Assembly (NCBI GenBank): GCA_035610365.1
Contig: CM069433.1
Coordinates: forward strand, 177,832,882-177,896,881
Source: Aquatica leii
Lineage: Eukaryota > Arthropoda > Insecta > Coleoptera > Lampyridae
DNA: 64,000 nucleotides
Reading direction: 5' to 3'
How positions within the stretch are numbered: the first letter of the stretch is position 1; each line of letters begins with the position of its first letter. The position numbers and the translations under genes are program-made. Shown here piece by piece: positions 11,147 to 20,091 of this stretch. The notes below the pieces were generated by a model. The model saw only the letters and a program-made list of their open reading frames with translations. It was not told where the DNA came from and made no database searches.

Positions 11147-12384
11147 ATTGCGAATACGCCGCTTATTGGAATGACGGATAATGTTATCTGTCAGAGAATG
11201 TTATCACTTTATGAAAGAGCTGGTCAGAAGTATGCTACTACATAGAAAAAACAACGTTTATAGTAATCATAGTTTTGGTTTATGGTATCAATTTTCTTCT
11301 CGTGTTTGCTTCTATGATTTGTATATAAACAATAATCTATTTTGCATGAATTTTTGTAAAATTTTTACAATAGGTTTGTTTAGAGTGAAAAATATTACCG
11401 TTATACCCTAAGAATAGTTATTTTGTAGTAAATTAAACGTTATAACATTATTTTTGATTTTGTCTGATTAACGGTGTTAACAAACTATTTAATATAGTGC
11501 TCGTCGCTCAATAGAATCTTGTAGACATTGATAACAATAACGGAATGATAACAATATCCAAAATTTAAAAAAAACAAATAAATGGTCATTGGTTAAATAG
11601 CAGTAAATACATACACGGTGTTTCTGATTAACAGGTTGTTAATTTAGAAGGTGTAATCATAGCATCAATACAAGCAAAAAAAATATTCATAAAACGTTTA
11701 AAAGAATTTTCAAACATATCGATCATTTCGTTAAAAAAATCAAAAACAACGTTATGATGTTTATTCACTCTTCTAAGTCATTCTAAGTAATTTGCTGACA
11801 CTAAATTAAAAATAAATACAAAATAACGTTATCACATAAGATGTAGTTAAATAAATGAAGTTGTTATTTTAAGAACCCACATGCTTTCAAAATGCTTAAA
11901 TAAATAAATAACCCTGCAAAAATTACGCTAAAATAGATTTTTGTTTATGTATAGAAGCGAATCTGAGAAGAAAATTGATAACATAAACAGAAATTATGAT
12001 TACCATAAACGGTGTTTTTTTTTATGTAGTAGCATACATCCGGTTCGTTCTTTAATAATGTAATAACATTATCCGACTGATAATATTAACCGCGTTTTCA
12101 ATAAGCGGCGAGCACTGTACTATAAGTCCGTAATTTTCGATTTATTTGACTCATAATTTTTAGTTTTTTTTAACGTTTCATACATTTTTTTTGCTTATCT
12201 TGATGCTATGATTTCGTCTTCTAAGGTAGCAACCTGTTAATTAGATACACGCTGTATGCATTTACTGCTTTTTAACCAATACAAAGTTATTTGTTTTTTG
12301 TTTAATTTTGGATATTGTTATCATACGGTTATTATTATTAAAAACTCCAAGTCCCAACGTGATTTTATTAAGCGGCGCGCACTA
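11147..12384 (-). mobile_element. pogo-type MITE copy 2 (split, minus orientation)
   Basis: The right end at 12384 reads, on the minus strand, AGTGCGCGCCGCTTAATAAA. The interior runs to about 12118 and resumes at about 11492 down to a degraded end near 11147 (CGCCGCTTATTGGAATGAC). Removing the inserted copy at 11495-12117 leaves roughly 613 bp, the same length as the insert. Both halves align along their length with the insert: for example, ATGATAACAATATCCAAAAT and ATTAACAGGTTG on the 12.2-12.35 kb side, and ATGTAGTAGCATAC and GAGAAGAAAATTGATA on the 11.2-11.35 kb side. It encodes nothing. Confidence 0.8.
11495..12117 (+). mobile_element. pogo-type MITE copy 1, inserted in copy 2
   Basis: This 623-bp non-coding unit begins TAGTGCTCGTCGCTCAATAG and ends with CAATAAGCGGCGAGCACTG. 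These are imperfect inverted ends of about 19 bp whose CAGTGCTCGCCGCTTATTG consensus and flanking TA (11493-11494 and 12118-12119) resemble pogo/Tigger terminal repeats and their TA target duplication. It lies in opposite orientation inside another copy of the same family, giving a foldback of about 210-bp arms (11489-11700 against 12172-12391), roughly 80% alike by eye. It has no coding capacity, so it would have relied on a pogo transposase supplied in trans. Confidence 0.82.
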
Positions 12385-12465
12385 TATTTAAAAAATGGGC
12401 TACTTTAAACCAAACCTTTATAGGTAAAATTTAATTAACGCCACAAGAAAACTTTTCCTTAAGCT

Positions 12466-12984
12466 TGTAGTCGTTTATCAGAAACACGCTGTATACTAGG
12501 TTACCTCATAACTCTGGATCAATTAGAAGTGAAGCGGGAACGCGTTATCAAGTATACACATTCAAACGTAGCATCGTGAATTGCCATAAAATGTTTATTG
12601 TGTATTTCGTATTATGAAATTATTAACGATATAATTAAGTAAATGTAATTATAAATTTGAGTTTATTTATTATTTTTATTACTCCCACGTACAGACGCGA
12701 GTCCCTTTACTTCAGTTCGAAAGTATGAGGTAACTTATGCTAGCTGTTGGATAATTATTTATACTGTGGCAATAACACGTGCGGGGTGCACGTTCCAAGG
12801 CCGTAGACTACTTTTTCGAAAGGCGCAAGAAAATGTCTGAAAAAGCTTGAAATCTTGATACAGCTTGGAAAAGCTTGAAAACCAAGCCAGTCCGTTTCTA
12901 CAAACACTAAGCCAAGTCAAACTTTCAAACTCAAGCCAAGCTTTTACGTTTCAAGCCAAGCTACATGGCTTGGTGAATCTCTAG
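12466..12984. repeat. MITE-end fragment and AAGCTTG/CAAGCCAAGC-rich subterminal repeats
   Basis: At 12474-12500 the minus strand has TATACAGCGTGTTTCTGATA, a word shared with the MITE above (TACACGGTGTTTCTGATTAA), so a third fragment may be present. At 12838-12970 the words AAGCTTGAAA and CAAGCCAAGC recur on both strands and could fold into a stem. Such subterminal repeat clusters are common in hAT-type elements, but no hAT gene is adjacent and the ends are not defined. Confidence 0.3.
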
Positions 12985-13185
12985 CAACCAGTGAGGATTG
13001 TTGTCAGGTCGGTAATGCATTAATTAAATTAACGTTTCCATGACTTCTGAAAGTGGCCTTATCCGTCCAAAGAATTTTGGATAAAAATTCTCTATTTTTC
13101 CTATTCATGCCCAACATCCAATGACAATAATCTATCCGTCGTTGGTTATTTAAATCTTGATGTAAAACTATATGATATGGATGCA
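12985..13185 (-). pseudogene. IS630/Tc1-type (DDE_3) transposase fragment
   Basis: The minus strand reads HPYHIVLHQDLNNQRRIDYC, then CHWMLGMNRKNREFLSKILW, TDKATFRSHG and NVNL. This matches the segment of insect DDE_3 transposases around the first catalytic Asp: Y-P-Y-H-x-x-x-x-Q-x-L, R-x-x-F-C-x-W, and F-L-x-x-I-L-W-T-D-E-A-x-F. The Glu that usually follows the first Asp is Lys here (TDKATF), and the rest of the domain is missing. It abuts BEL/Pao sequence on the upstream side. Confidence 0.72.
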
Positions 13186-13249
13186 GTCTAAAAATTTGAA
13201 ATAACCTTCAGATTGTGAAACAGGTAAAGTATAGCTTTTCGTTGGGAAT

Positions 13250-13690
13250 AAATCCACAGAACATGAAAATGTTAAATAACTTAGTTTTAATTGTTAAAAC
13301 TTTGCGATGACCGAATGTTGTTTTTTGCAAATACTTGCAAGTTCATGTAAACACCGAATAGTTAAATACGGATTTGGTGTCATACCAAAAACTGGATTTA
13401 ATTCCTAGTGCATAATTGGTTGCGATGTGTTTGACCGCCATAAAATTTGTTGCAAACGATTGTCCCTTTTGTGAACTAACATTTGACAAAATATTTTTAT
13501 GTGACAGCTAAGGACGTAACTATATTTTCAAAAACTAATGAGAATAGAAAAGAGATTATTTTGGATAACTGGACCCGTATATAATATATCGTTCAATGAA
13601 ATGCCGTTATCCGTTTTGTTTGAGGCATCAAATACAACCCTAACTTTACTATTTTTAAACACAGCATGGTGTGGTATTAGGATGTAGGTG
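13250..13690 (-). pseudogene. BEL/Pao retrotransposon reverse transcriptase fragment
   Basis: Minus-strand reading gives [20 protein letters not shown], then [40 protein letters not shown] and FGMTPNPYLTIRCLHELA. These correspond in order to BEL/Pao RT motifs: Y-L-P-H-H-x-V, L-R-V-V-F-D-A-S, L-N-D-x-L-x-x-G-P, I-x-x-M-F-R-Q-V, I-L-W-R, and Y-G-x-x-x-A-P-x-x-A-x-R-x-L. There are several stops, and the Y-V-D-D box region has decayed. Protease, RNase H, integrase and LTRs are not present. Confidence 0.78.
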
Positions 13691-13779
13691 ATCTATTAAG
13701 TTCCCGACTTCGTCGGTGGTTCTGACGGGTAACTATTTTTTCGTTAATTGTTTCTCTGAACAAGTCCTAGTCAGCTTTC

Positions 13780-14640
13780 TTGTTGCTGAGACTAATTGGT
13801 CTGGGCCTGTTAAATATTTCTGTACTTAGCGTAACTGGATTTGAGAAGGATCTGAGGACATATCAGGGCATGATTCAATTCGTAGTCTTGTACTATGTTT
13901 TTCGTAACACAGAAGTCAAGCACATATGGGATTTTATTCCTGTCCGTAGAAGAGTATGTAGGTTGGCATTCCATTCCGCAATTTTGAGTGTTTGTATCAA
14001 TATTTTAATTTGGAGACGACGGCTGTGAGGAGGTTTAGCATTGTTTCTATATTCTCAACTAGTTCTATCATCATCTTTTTTAGTTTTTCCATGTAGGACG
14101 TTTGTAGTACATTTAGGTGATGGGTAAATTGATGGTCGTTTGTTAAGCAAATGTTCTTCCATTTATCTGCAATTTTTTTGTTTCAGGTGTGAAACACTAT
14201 ATAGGACACATTTGGACTAGGTTTTGTTTGTTTTTGTACATGTGTTGGTCAGGTGGTTTGCGCCACATTTCACACACCTAGGTTGATGTATGCAGAACGT
14301 TTTGGTGTGGCCGTATCTTTGGCTGGTTGCGCATTGTGGAATCTCCCGTTTTTGCTGAAGTGGTTCTATACTTACTTTAGTTTGTAATAGGTATTTGATG
14401 TCGTGTATTTTTTTGTTAGATTTGCTGGCTTTACTGTTTTTGTTGCTGCGGGTGTATCTGCTTCCTTTGCATTATCTAGTACTAGCAGTGTCTGAAACCG
14501 ATTTGTTAAGCAGAGTTGTGTTGATTGTTTGGAGACTTTTTGTTTCACTGTGCGGTTTTTATCATCTTGTGTGTTACGCTTGTTTTTCCTTGAGGTATAT
14601 ATGCTCTATTCCGCGGATTGCTGGTGTGATGTAGAAGGTT
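13780..14640 (-). pseudogene. jockey-type LINE fragment: ORF1 zinc knuckles and ORF2 endonuclease
   Basis: On the minus strand, around 14257-14345, the sequence reads PQCATSQRYGHTKTFC and RCVKCGANHLTN. These are CCHC knuckles of a jockey-family ORF1; the second Cys of the first knuckle is Ser. Next comes a helix YMEKLKKMMIELVENIETML (about 14050-14100), as at the ORF1 C-terminus. ORF2 would start near LKIAEWNAN (about 14010). The C-terminal part of an apurinic endonuclease domain follows: PTYSSTDRNKIPYVLDFCV, then TKNIVQDYELNHALICP. Frameshifts separate the pieces and the RT is lost before the BEL/Pao fragment. Confidence 0.68.
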
Positions 14641-16421
14641 GGTAATCGGGTTTTCTTTATTTTTATTTATTGATGAAAAGTTAAATGTTCGTGGGACTGT
14701 TTTATTTTATATTAATTATGTTTTATACATTATATGTTTATACCACTGTTACGTGCGAAATTTTCATAATGTAATACCCTGTATATCGAATTAAAATTAG
14801 ATTCTGGTTTTGACGCCCTCTGCCGATCTTTTTGGGTTACTGACAGGTTGCGGATTCATTTTGAAGCTGTCAACTACGTGAGCCGGTCTGTGTCGTAAAT
14901 TTGACTTCATTCCTAAGATTCTAAGTGCATCCACTGTGATGAATACGAAATTATAAGTCAATTACGAATTTATTGTAATCTATTCGGCACAGGGTAAGGT
15001 ATTTTGCATCCGGTTTATTAGGATTCTTTTGTAATTTCTGTATTAATTTGATAGCCGTTTTGCCACGCTTTGATCACATGTTCGATTCAATAAAGAACAA
15101 TGAAGAATAATTACTATTGATAAATACCGTTACCGAACGCTTAAGATTTTGGGAAGGCAAATTATGTACAACGAAAACGAAGTCTCGACAAGCATTACTT
15201 TGGAGATGTTATTTCTTATACACCAGTCGATTGCGTTACCACCCACCTGTTCGTAATTACAACTAACAGCATTCGATACAACGGGTTTTTATATCTCATT
15301 TAATTTATTATTATTAACGATTTTGTAGCTTCCTATCTTCGTGAGTTATTGTGTGACACGATTTGCTATTCAATATCTATTCTAGGCTACTACCGGGGAA
15401 AACGTTTTCTTCGCACAAGTAGGTACTGGATTTTGTGTAAGTCTGTTTGATTATTTTTCTTCGCTGTCATAAAAGTCACTTACGGAACTTTAGCTAATGT
15501 TAATTTCCGTAATTACGTTTACTGTTACAATACCATTAAAGTAATTTCAATTATCATTTTGTGTGTATCGCATGCTGTGTATAAACAACATTTATTACGA
15601 AATTTTCTTCGCTATTTCGATTCAACTTAACCTATGTATTGTGTGTTGCCGATATTTTTGGCATTTACGAATTGAGAAATTAAATATACTTCTGTTAATC
15701 TTCTACGTTACTACATTAAAGTTTTTATACCTCTTAATCTTTCTTTTATGGTAACATACCTTTCTCTTTTAATTATGGTTACCTGAACACCAGAGTAACA
15801 AGGATTACGAACCTAAAAATTCGTTACAAGTTTGGACCGTCTGTCGTGATCGAGGCAGAAGTGTTATTTAGAGTTGATCTGGCGCCCTTTTAATTATATT
15901 TCCCTTGAACCTCCCCTATCTCCGACTGTGTGAGTTGGCCGTGCAAGGTTCGTAAGACCTAAAGCTTGTAACACCACTCTCATTTTTTAAAGAATTTACA
16001 CTTATCAATTTAATTAATTATAAATTTTAAAAAAATTTCAAAATAACACTTTATGAACAGGTGGATAGTCGCAACCAAATTAAAAGTTAGAATAACTGAT
16101 GTCAATATAAATGATAAAAAATTGAAAAAAATTAGTTTGTTGCGACTGTACTGCCCCCTTTTTCGTTACGATCCAACTTACCAAAATTTCCCTCGCTAAA
16201 GAAATTTTACTTTAAAAAAATGTTATCATAAAACAATAGTTCAAAAAAAAATCTTTAATATGCAGGTTTAGGTTTTGCATTGACAAGTTTTACTGTATTA
16301 ATACGGTTTTCAAATTACTTACATTATTTTACTTAAGACGCTGATGTATAACCTCAAGAAAACTCTTTTATGTAAATTATTCAACTCTATTATCTATTCA
16401 TATATTTTCTTTTTGTTGCAG
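14641..16421. other. Upstream/intron region of the receptor gene, no feature recognised
   Basis: This region precedes the receptor exon and, because the exon has a 3' splice site, is probably an upstream intron or contains 5' non-coding exons. The block at 15820-15960 is less AT-rich than its surroundings. No promoter or coding exon could be assigned, and no transposon motif was recognised. Confidence 0.35.
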
Positions 16422-16485
16422 GATCTGAATGAAATAAAGATGAAGGCACTATATGTTTTAAGAAATTATTTAAAGTTCAAGCACA
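16422..16485 (+). promoter_or_regulatory. 5' UTR part of the receptor exon with upstream ATGs
   Basis: A pyrimidine-rich tract ending TTTTTGTTGCAG places a 3' splice site at 16421. The leader that follows has two upstream ATGs. One (16430) gives ATG-AAA-TAA. The other (16441) opens a 31-codon frame that overlaps the receptor start in another frame and stops at 16536. Upstream frames of this kind can reduce translation of the main ORF; that effect is inference. Confidence 0.5.
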
Positions 16486-17164
16486 ATGTCTACAAATTTA
16501 AAAATTTTAACAATAGTGCTAATCCTGACGCTTAGTTCGTTAGAATCGTTCGAAGAAGATAAAGGAAAATACATATTTAAAAACGGAGATTTCATAATCG
16601 GCTTATTGTTTCCGGTACATCATGTACCCCCAATTAAGCAAAAGAAATCCCATCAAAGTATTGAATGCGGTACAATACGCGAACAATATGGAGTTCAAAG
16701 AGTGGAAGTAACACTACAAACAGTCGACAAAATAAATAACGATCCGTATTTGTTGCCAAATTTAACGTTGGGGCTGGAGATACGCGACGAATGTTGGTAC
16801 GCACCAGTTGCTCTGCAACAAAGTATAGAGTTAATAAGAGACGCTATTACGCCTTCATCGAGTTTTCCTAGTTTGTGTTCTAACTTACCTGAAGCTCAAT
16901 TAAAATTAAATGGCGAGTTTAAAGGTCCTTTAATCGGTGTTGTTGGGCCTGGAGCAAGTTCGGTCGCACTTCAGGTGCAGAATTTATTACAGCTGTTTCA
17001 CATACCGCAAGTCGGATATTCCACTACCTCTAAAGATTTATCGGATAAGAGTAGATTTAATTACTTTCAAAGAGTAGTGCCTTCCGATTATTATCAAGCT
17101 CAAGTGATGTTAGACATTGTCAGGTACCATGGCTGGACTTACGTTTCTGCTGTGAACACCGATG
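16486..17164 (+). CDS. Metabotropic glutamate receptor family, first coding exon (partial)
   Basis: The ATG at 16486 (A at -3) opens a hydrophobic signal peptide, then the N-terminal part of a Venus-flytrap ligand-binding domain. Motifs include CGTIREQYGVQRVEVTLQTV, DKINNDPYLLPNLTLG, DECWYAPVALQQSIELIRDA, VVGPGASSVALQVQNLLQLF, QVGYSTTSKDLSDKS and WTYVSAVNTDG. This is closest to group I (mGluR1/5-like) receptors, which in insects include mangetout/mXR. By comparison with rat mGluR1 from memory, the Tyr74, Arg78, Trp110, Ser165, Ser186 and Thr188 equivalents are kept. The product would be a plasma-membrane class C GPCR for an amino-acid ligand. The exon ends at GATG|GTAAGT, a phase 1 junction after 226 codons. 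No further exon was found to 64000, so the intron exceeds 46.8 kb. Whether it is the mtt ortholog or a true group I receptor is unresolved. Confidence 0.93.
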
Positions 17165-17767
17165 GTAAGTTTTTTAAAAAATTTTCATAAATTTACTAAT
17201 ACATGTTTTTATTAGTTAGTAATATCTATGCCTTAAATTTTGATTTATTATATTGTGGTTAAATTGAGAAAAAATAGTTACCACTTATTTTTACTTAGGT
17301 ACATAAACATCAAATTTTTAAAAAACTAAAATTTATATTTAAAGAATTTTCAGCAGTTGATATAAATGACTAAGATATTGTATAAATAATTAAAATTTTG
17401 TGTATTTATATGAAATGCAGTAATTTTGTAATGTATATATATTTATGAATTCATGGTAATAAGGTAAATTCGAAATGAAGTTAGACCTTTCAGAGTATAC
17501 CTACCATTCTAGGTTTTAAATATTTTACTAAATTAGCGACTTCTTTATTGAGACATTTATGACTTTAAGCACTTAATTTTACAATTTACGCAGTACTTAT
17601 TATATAAGCTTTATAAAATTAATAACTTAATGACTATAGTATAACATTATAAAGCAAAGCACCATTAAAGAAGAATAATTTATAAGTAACAGTATTATGT
17701 ATTCAAATTTATTTAATTTGAAATATGCAGTGCATTGAAATAATATTAATGAGACTTTGAGATGTAC
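17165..17767. other. Start of the long intron, AT-rich
   Basis: Sequence begins with the canonical donor GTAAGT at 17165. No exon or transposon signature was recognised. Confidence 0.5.
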
Positions 17768-18135
17768 ATCTGCTCCATTTTGCAATAATAGAGCTTCTCT
17801 AATTTACTGAAGTCTTTCTTTAAGTTAAAAATTTTATGTATTTAAAAGTTTTTGTTCGAATACCAAGAAACGTTAATTTATTTTGTTTTTAAATTTATTT
17901 AATAAGTTAAATCACAAGTTATGAGCAATATTTTTCTCAAAGTTGTCTATAATCTGCTCCATTTTGCAATAATAGAGCTTCTCTAATTTACTGAAGTCTT
18001 TCTTTAAGTTAAAATTATGTATTTGAAAGTTTTTGTTCGAATACCAAGAAACGTTTATTTATTTTGTTTTTAAATTTATTTAATAAGTTAAATCATAAGT
18101 TATGAGCAATATTTTTCTCAAAGTTGTCTATAATC
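17768..18135. repeat. 184-bp tandem duplication
   Basis: A segment starting ATCTGCTCCATTTTGCAATA at 17768 is repeated head-to-tail from 17952 with only a few substitutions and one short deletion. Both copies contain GAGCTTCTCTAATTTACTGA and TTATGAGCAATATTTTTCTC. It is non-coding and lies in the putative receptor intron. The high similarity suggests a recent duplication. Confidence 0.9.
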
Positions 18136-18739
18136 ATACATTATGCAAAATAGCGAAGCTGTACTTTTTTTCTATTTTGTACAAATTATTAAATAAGATC
18201 ATAATCTTTTTTATGCTGTTCTTATCGTAAAGTGAAAAATCGAAATCTGCTTAAAACATTTTTAAAATTTTATAAATTCAAGGATTAAAGTAATGTATAT
18301 ATAATATTGTTATTATTCTCTACGAAATAAATAAATAAATATAAAATTACATTACCTGAAATAAACTGAATTTAAGCTAGCTCTTAGGATTAAAATTAAT
18401 ATCAAAATTATAATGTATTTTAAGTAGAACATAATTCAATAACCACACATTTTTTTATTTAGTATTATTTAGTCATCCTAGTACCCGATTTTTAGTAACT
18501 AATAGTGAATACAGCATATTTACAATATTACATCCTACCTCTTCGAATCATTTTCTGAAGAAAAATGCATACACAAAAAAAATAATATAAGAGAAAAAAA
18601 TCAATACATTAAAAAAAAAGATTTATATACTATATTAGCACCTAATACTACTACTTTGATAATACTAATTTTGCTTTGTGGACTATGTTTGCTAAAGGGT
18701 TTCTCTTATTTCAGTTTAAACGATACATTAAAGGTGAAA
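18136..18739. other. AT-rich stretch without recognisable genes
   Basis: Only low-complexity AT-rich sequence was seen, with poly-A runs at about 18575-18620. Confidence 0.4.
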
Positions 18740-19200
18740 TTTTCTCTACTATTTGAAAAGGTACTTTTCTAACCTAATCTAATTTTTCTCTATTTAATTT
18801 ATTACCACTCTCCACAAAAACTTCATCGCCAATATTTAAATCTTCGTCATTTTTATTTTGATCGAATCTCTGTTTGTTTTTCTCTCTGTTTTTTTCTATG
18901 CCATTCTTCTATCTTCATTTATGTCTGGTACCATCATGTCAATTGGGCAAATATTTATATCTTGACCAAACAAAAGATAGGCAGGTTTAATTGTAAGTTT
19001 TGATCGCTTCTGTAGCAAGAGTTTGCCACCGTCTATTTTCTCCGGGCGTATTTAGTGTAAGATTTCCTCTTATAGAACTATAGACAAGTTCGTTTCTCAT
19101 GTCATTTTCAGAATCCCAGTAGAATCTTTTGCTCGGTAGCGTGTTGTACACAGTCACTATAGGAATCCTCAGATAACATTTGAGTTCGCTGGTAGAAATT
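18740..19200 (-). pseudogene. LTR-retrotransposon integrase C-terminal fragment
   Basis: Minus-strand pieces in different frames read NTPGENRRWQTLATEAIKTY, then KPAYLLFGQDINICPID and RFDQNKNDEDLNIGDEVFVE. They fit the end of a retroviral-type integrase: a helix with W-x-x-x-L, P-A-Y-L-x-F-G, and the N-x-G-D-x-V-x-V beta segment. Frameshifts separate the pieces and the catalytic D,D,E segment is absent. It could be Ty3/gypsy or BEL/Pao; the G-D-E-V-F-V form favours gypsy-like. Confidence 0.6.
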
Positions 19201-19201
19201 T

Positions 19202-19605
19202 TTAGGTCCTGGCAATTTTTGTAAAGGGCGTACTCATGACATCATTATCAAAAAACACCTCAAACAATTCTACAGGAGGAACGTTCTTATATTTGCAATA
19301 GTTGCCAGGGGGAAAATCTGAACGTTTAGCTTCAATACCTACCTGGATCCAAACAATATTCTTAGAATAGGGAGGTTTAAATTTAGACGTATTACTAGCA
19401 GCCATCACAGGTAACGGTGCAACCTCCGATTCTTTGGTTGTTTACAAATTTTAGTGCAGCTCGTAGTTGAGTAGCAGTAAATTATTTAAGTGTACACCAC
19501 CATCCTCGTTGCGGGAATTTTTATCAGTTAGGACCTTGCATCAGTGCATTCGTCAACGTACACCATTTCTAACGCCTCTTGTAGAGTAAACCCACGCCTA
19601 GAGTA
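19202..19605 (-). pseudogene. piggyBac transposase N-terminal fragment
   Basis: The minus strand has RRGFTLQEALEMVYVDE (about 19545-19600), an N-terminal pattern of PGBD proteins. It continues at 19202-19408 with FKPPYSKNIVWIQVGIEAKR, then DFPPGNYCKYKNVPPVELFE and VFFDNDV, matching the piggyBac segment before the DDE core ('SPVELFELFFDDEV'). Catalytic residues are missing. It is a different copy from the element at 5.4-7.4 kb and abuts the integrase remnant. Confidence 0.6.
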
Positions 19606-19799
19606 AAAAAATGTAATCGTCAAAATGATGAGTCCAAACGCTTAGCGTTACCGAATGGTAAGAGAAATGAAAATAGACCAGTAATTTAGGTGCTTAGTAA
19701 GAAACTCAAATCGAAACATTACTAATATGAAGCTTGATATGTAATAGCGAAGGCTTCCACGGCCGGAGTCTATACTAAGATAAGAACGTCTTCCCGGTT

Positions 19800-19870
19800 T
19801 GGACCGTGTCAATGTTGTAACCGAAGTCGCCAACGTTTTGCCCATTTTCGTAAGGGGCTTCATCAGGGCG
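19800..19870 (-). ncRNA. Decayed hammerhead-ribozyme-like core in PLE repeat
   Basis: On the minus strand CTGATGA (19860-19866) is followed by A-GCCC, an 11-base loop, GGGC, then AAAACGTT. A hammerhead core needs CTGATGA, stem II, then GAAA. Stem II (GCCC/GGGC) is intact but GAAA reads AAAA here. The sister repeat at 22036-22110 has GGGC-GAAA-CGTT but is cut before CTGATGA. PLE terminal repeats are known to carry hammerhead motifs. Stems I and III were not convincingly drawn. Confidence 0.4.
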
Positions 19871-20091
19871 TGAGAGAAATCGAAGAACTCAAGCAAGCAA
19901 TCGAAATCTAACTAAACACTTCTCAAAAGTTAGGTAATCAACTTGTGAACCAAGCCAGATTCTAAACTCAGAAAAGGTAAGAAAGAAAACGATAAACTCG
20001 AAAAAGCAAACGAAAATCTAACAAAGAACCACTACAGAATTAGGTAATCAACTTGTGAACCAAGCCAGATTCTAAACTCCATAGAAGTGAC

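Noticed and set aside
13250..13510. First reading as one continuous IS630-type transposase with 12985-13185
   Set aside because: Closer reading shows QMLVHKRDNRLQQILWRSN and related motifs that belong to BEL/Pao reverse transcriptase, so there are two different fragments.
13780..14634. Plus-strand frames at 13780-14028 and 14395-14634
   Set aside because: They are shadows of the jockey-type LINE on the minus strand, which has zinc knuckles and endonuclease motifs.
19930..20079. Short spaced repeats that might suggest a CRISPR array
   Set aside because: Only two copies, 110 bp apart, both inside a Penelope 3' region of a eukaryotic genome.
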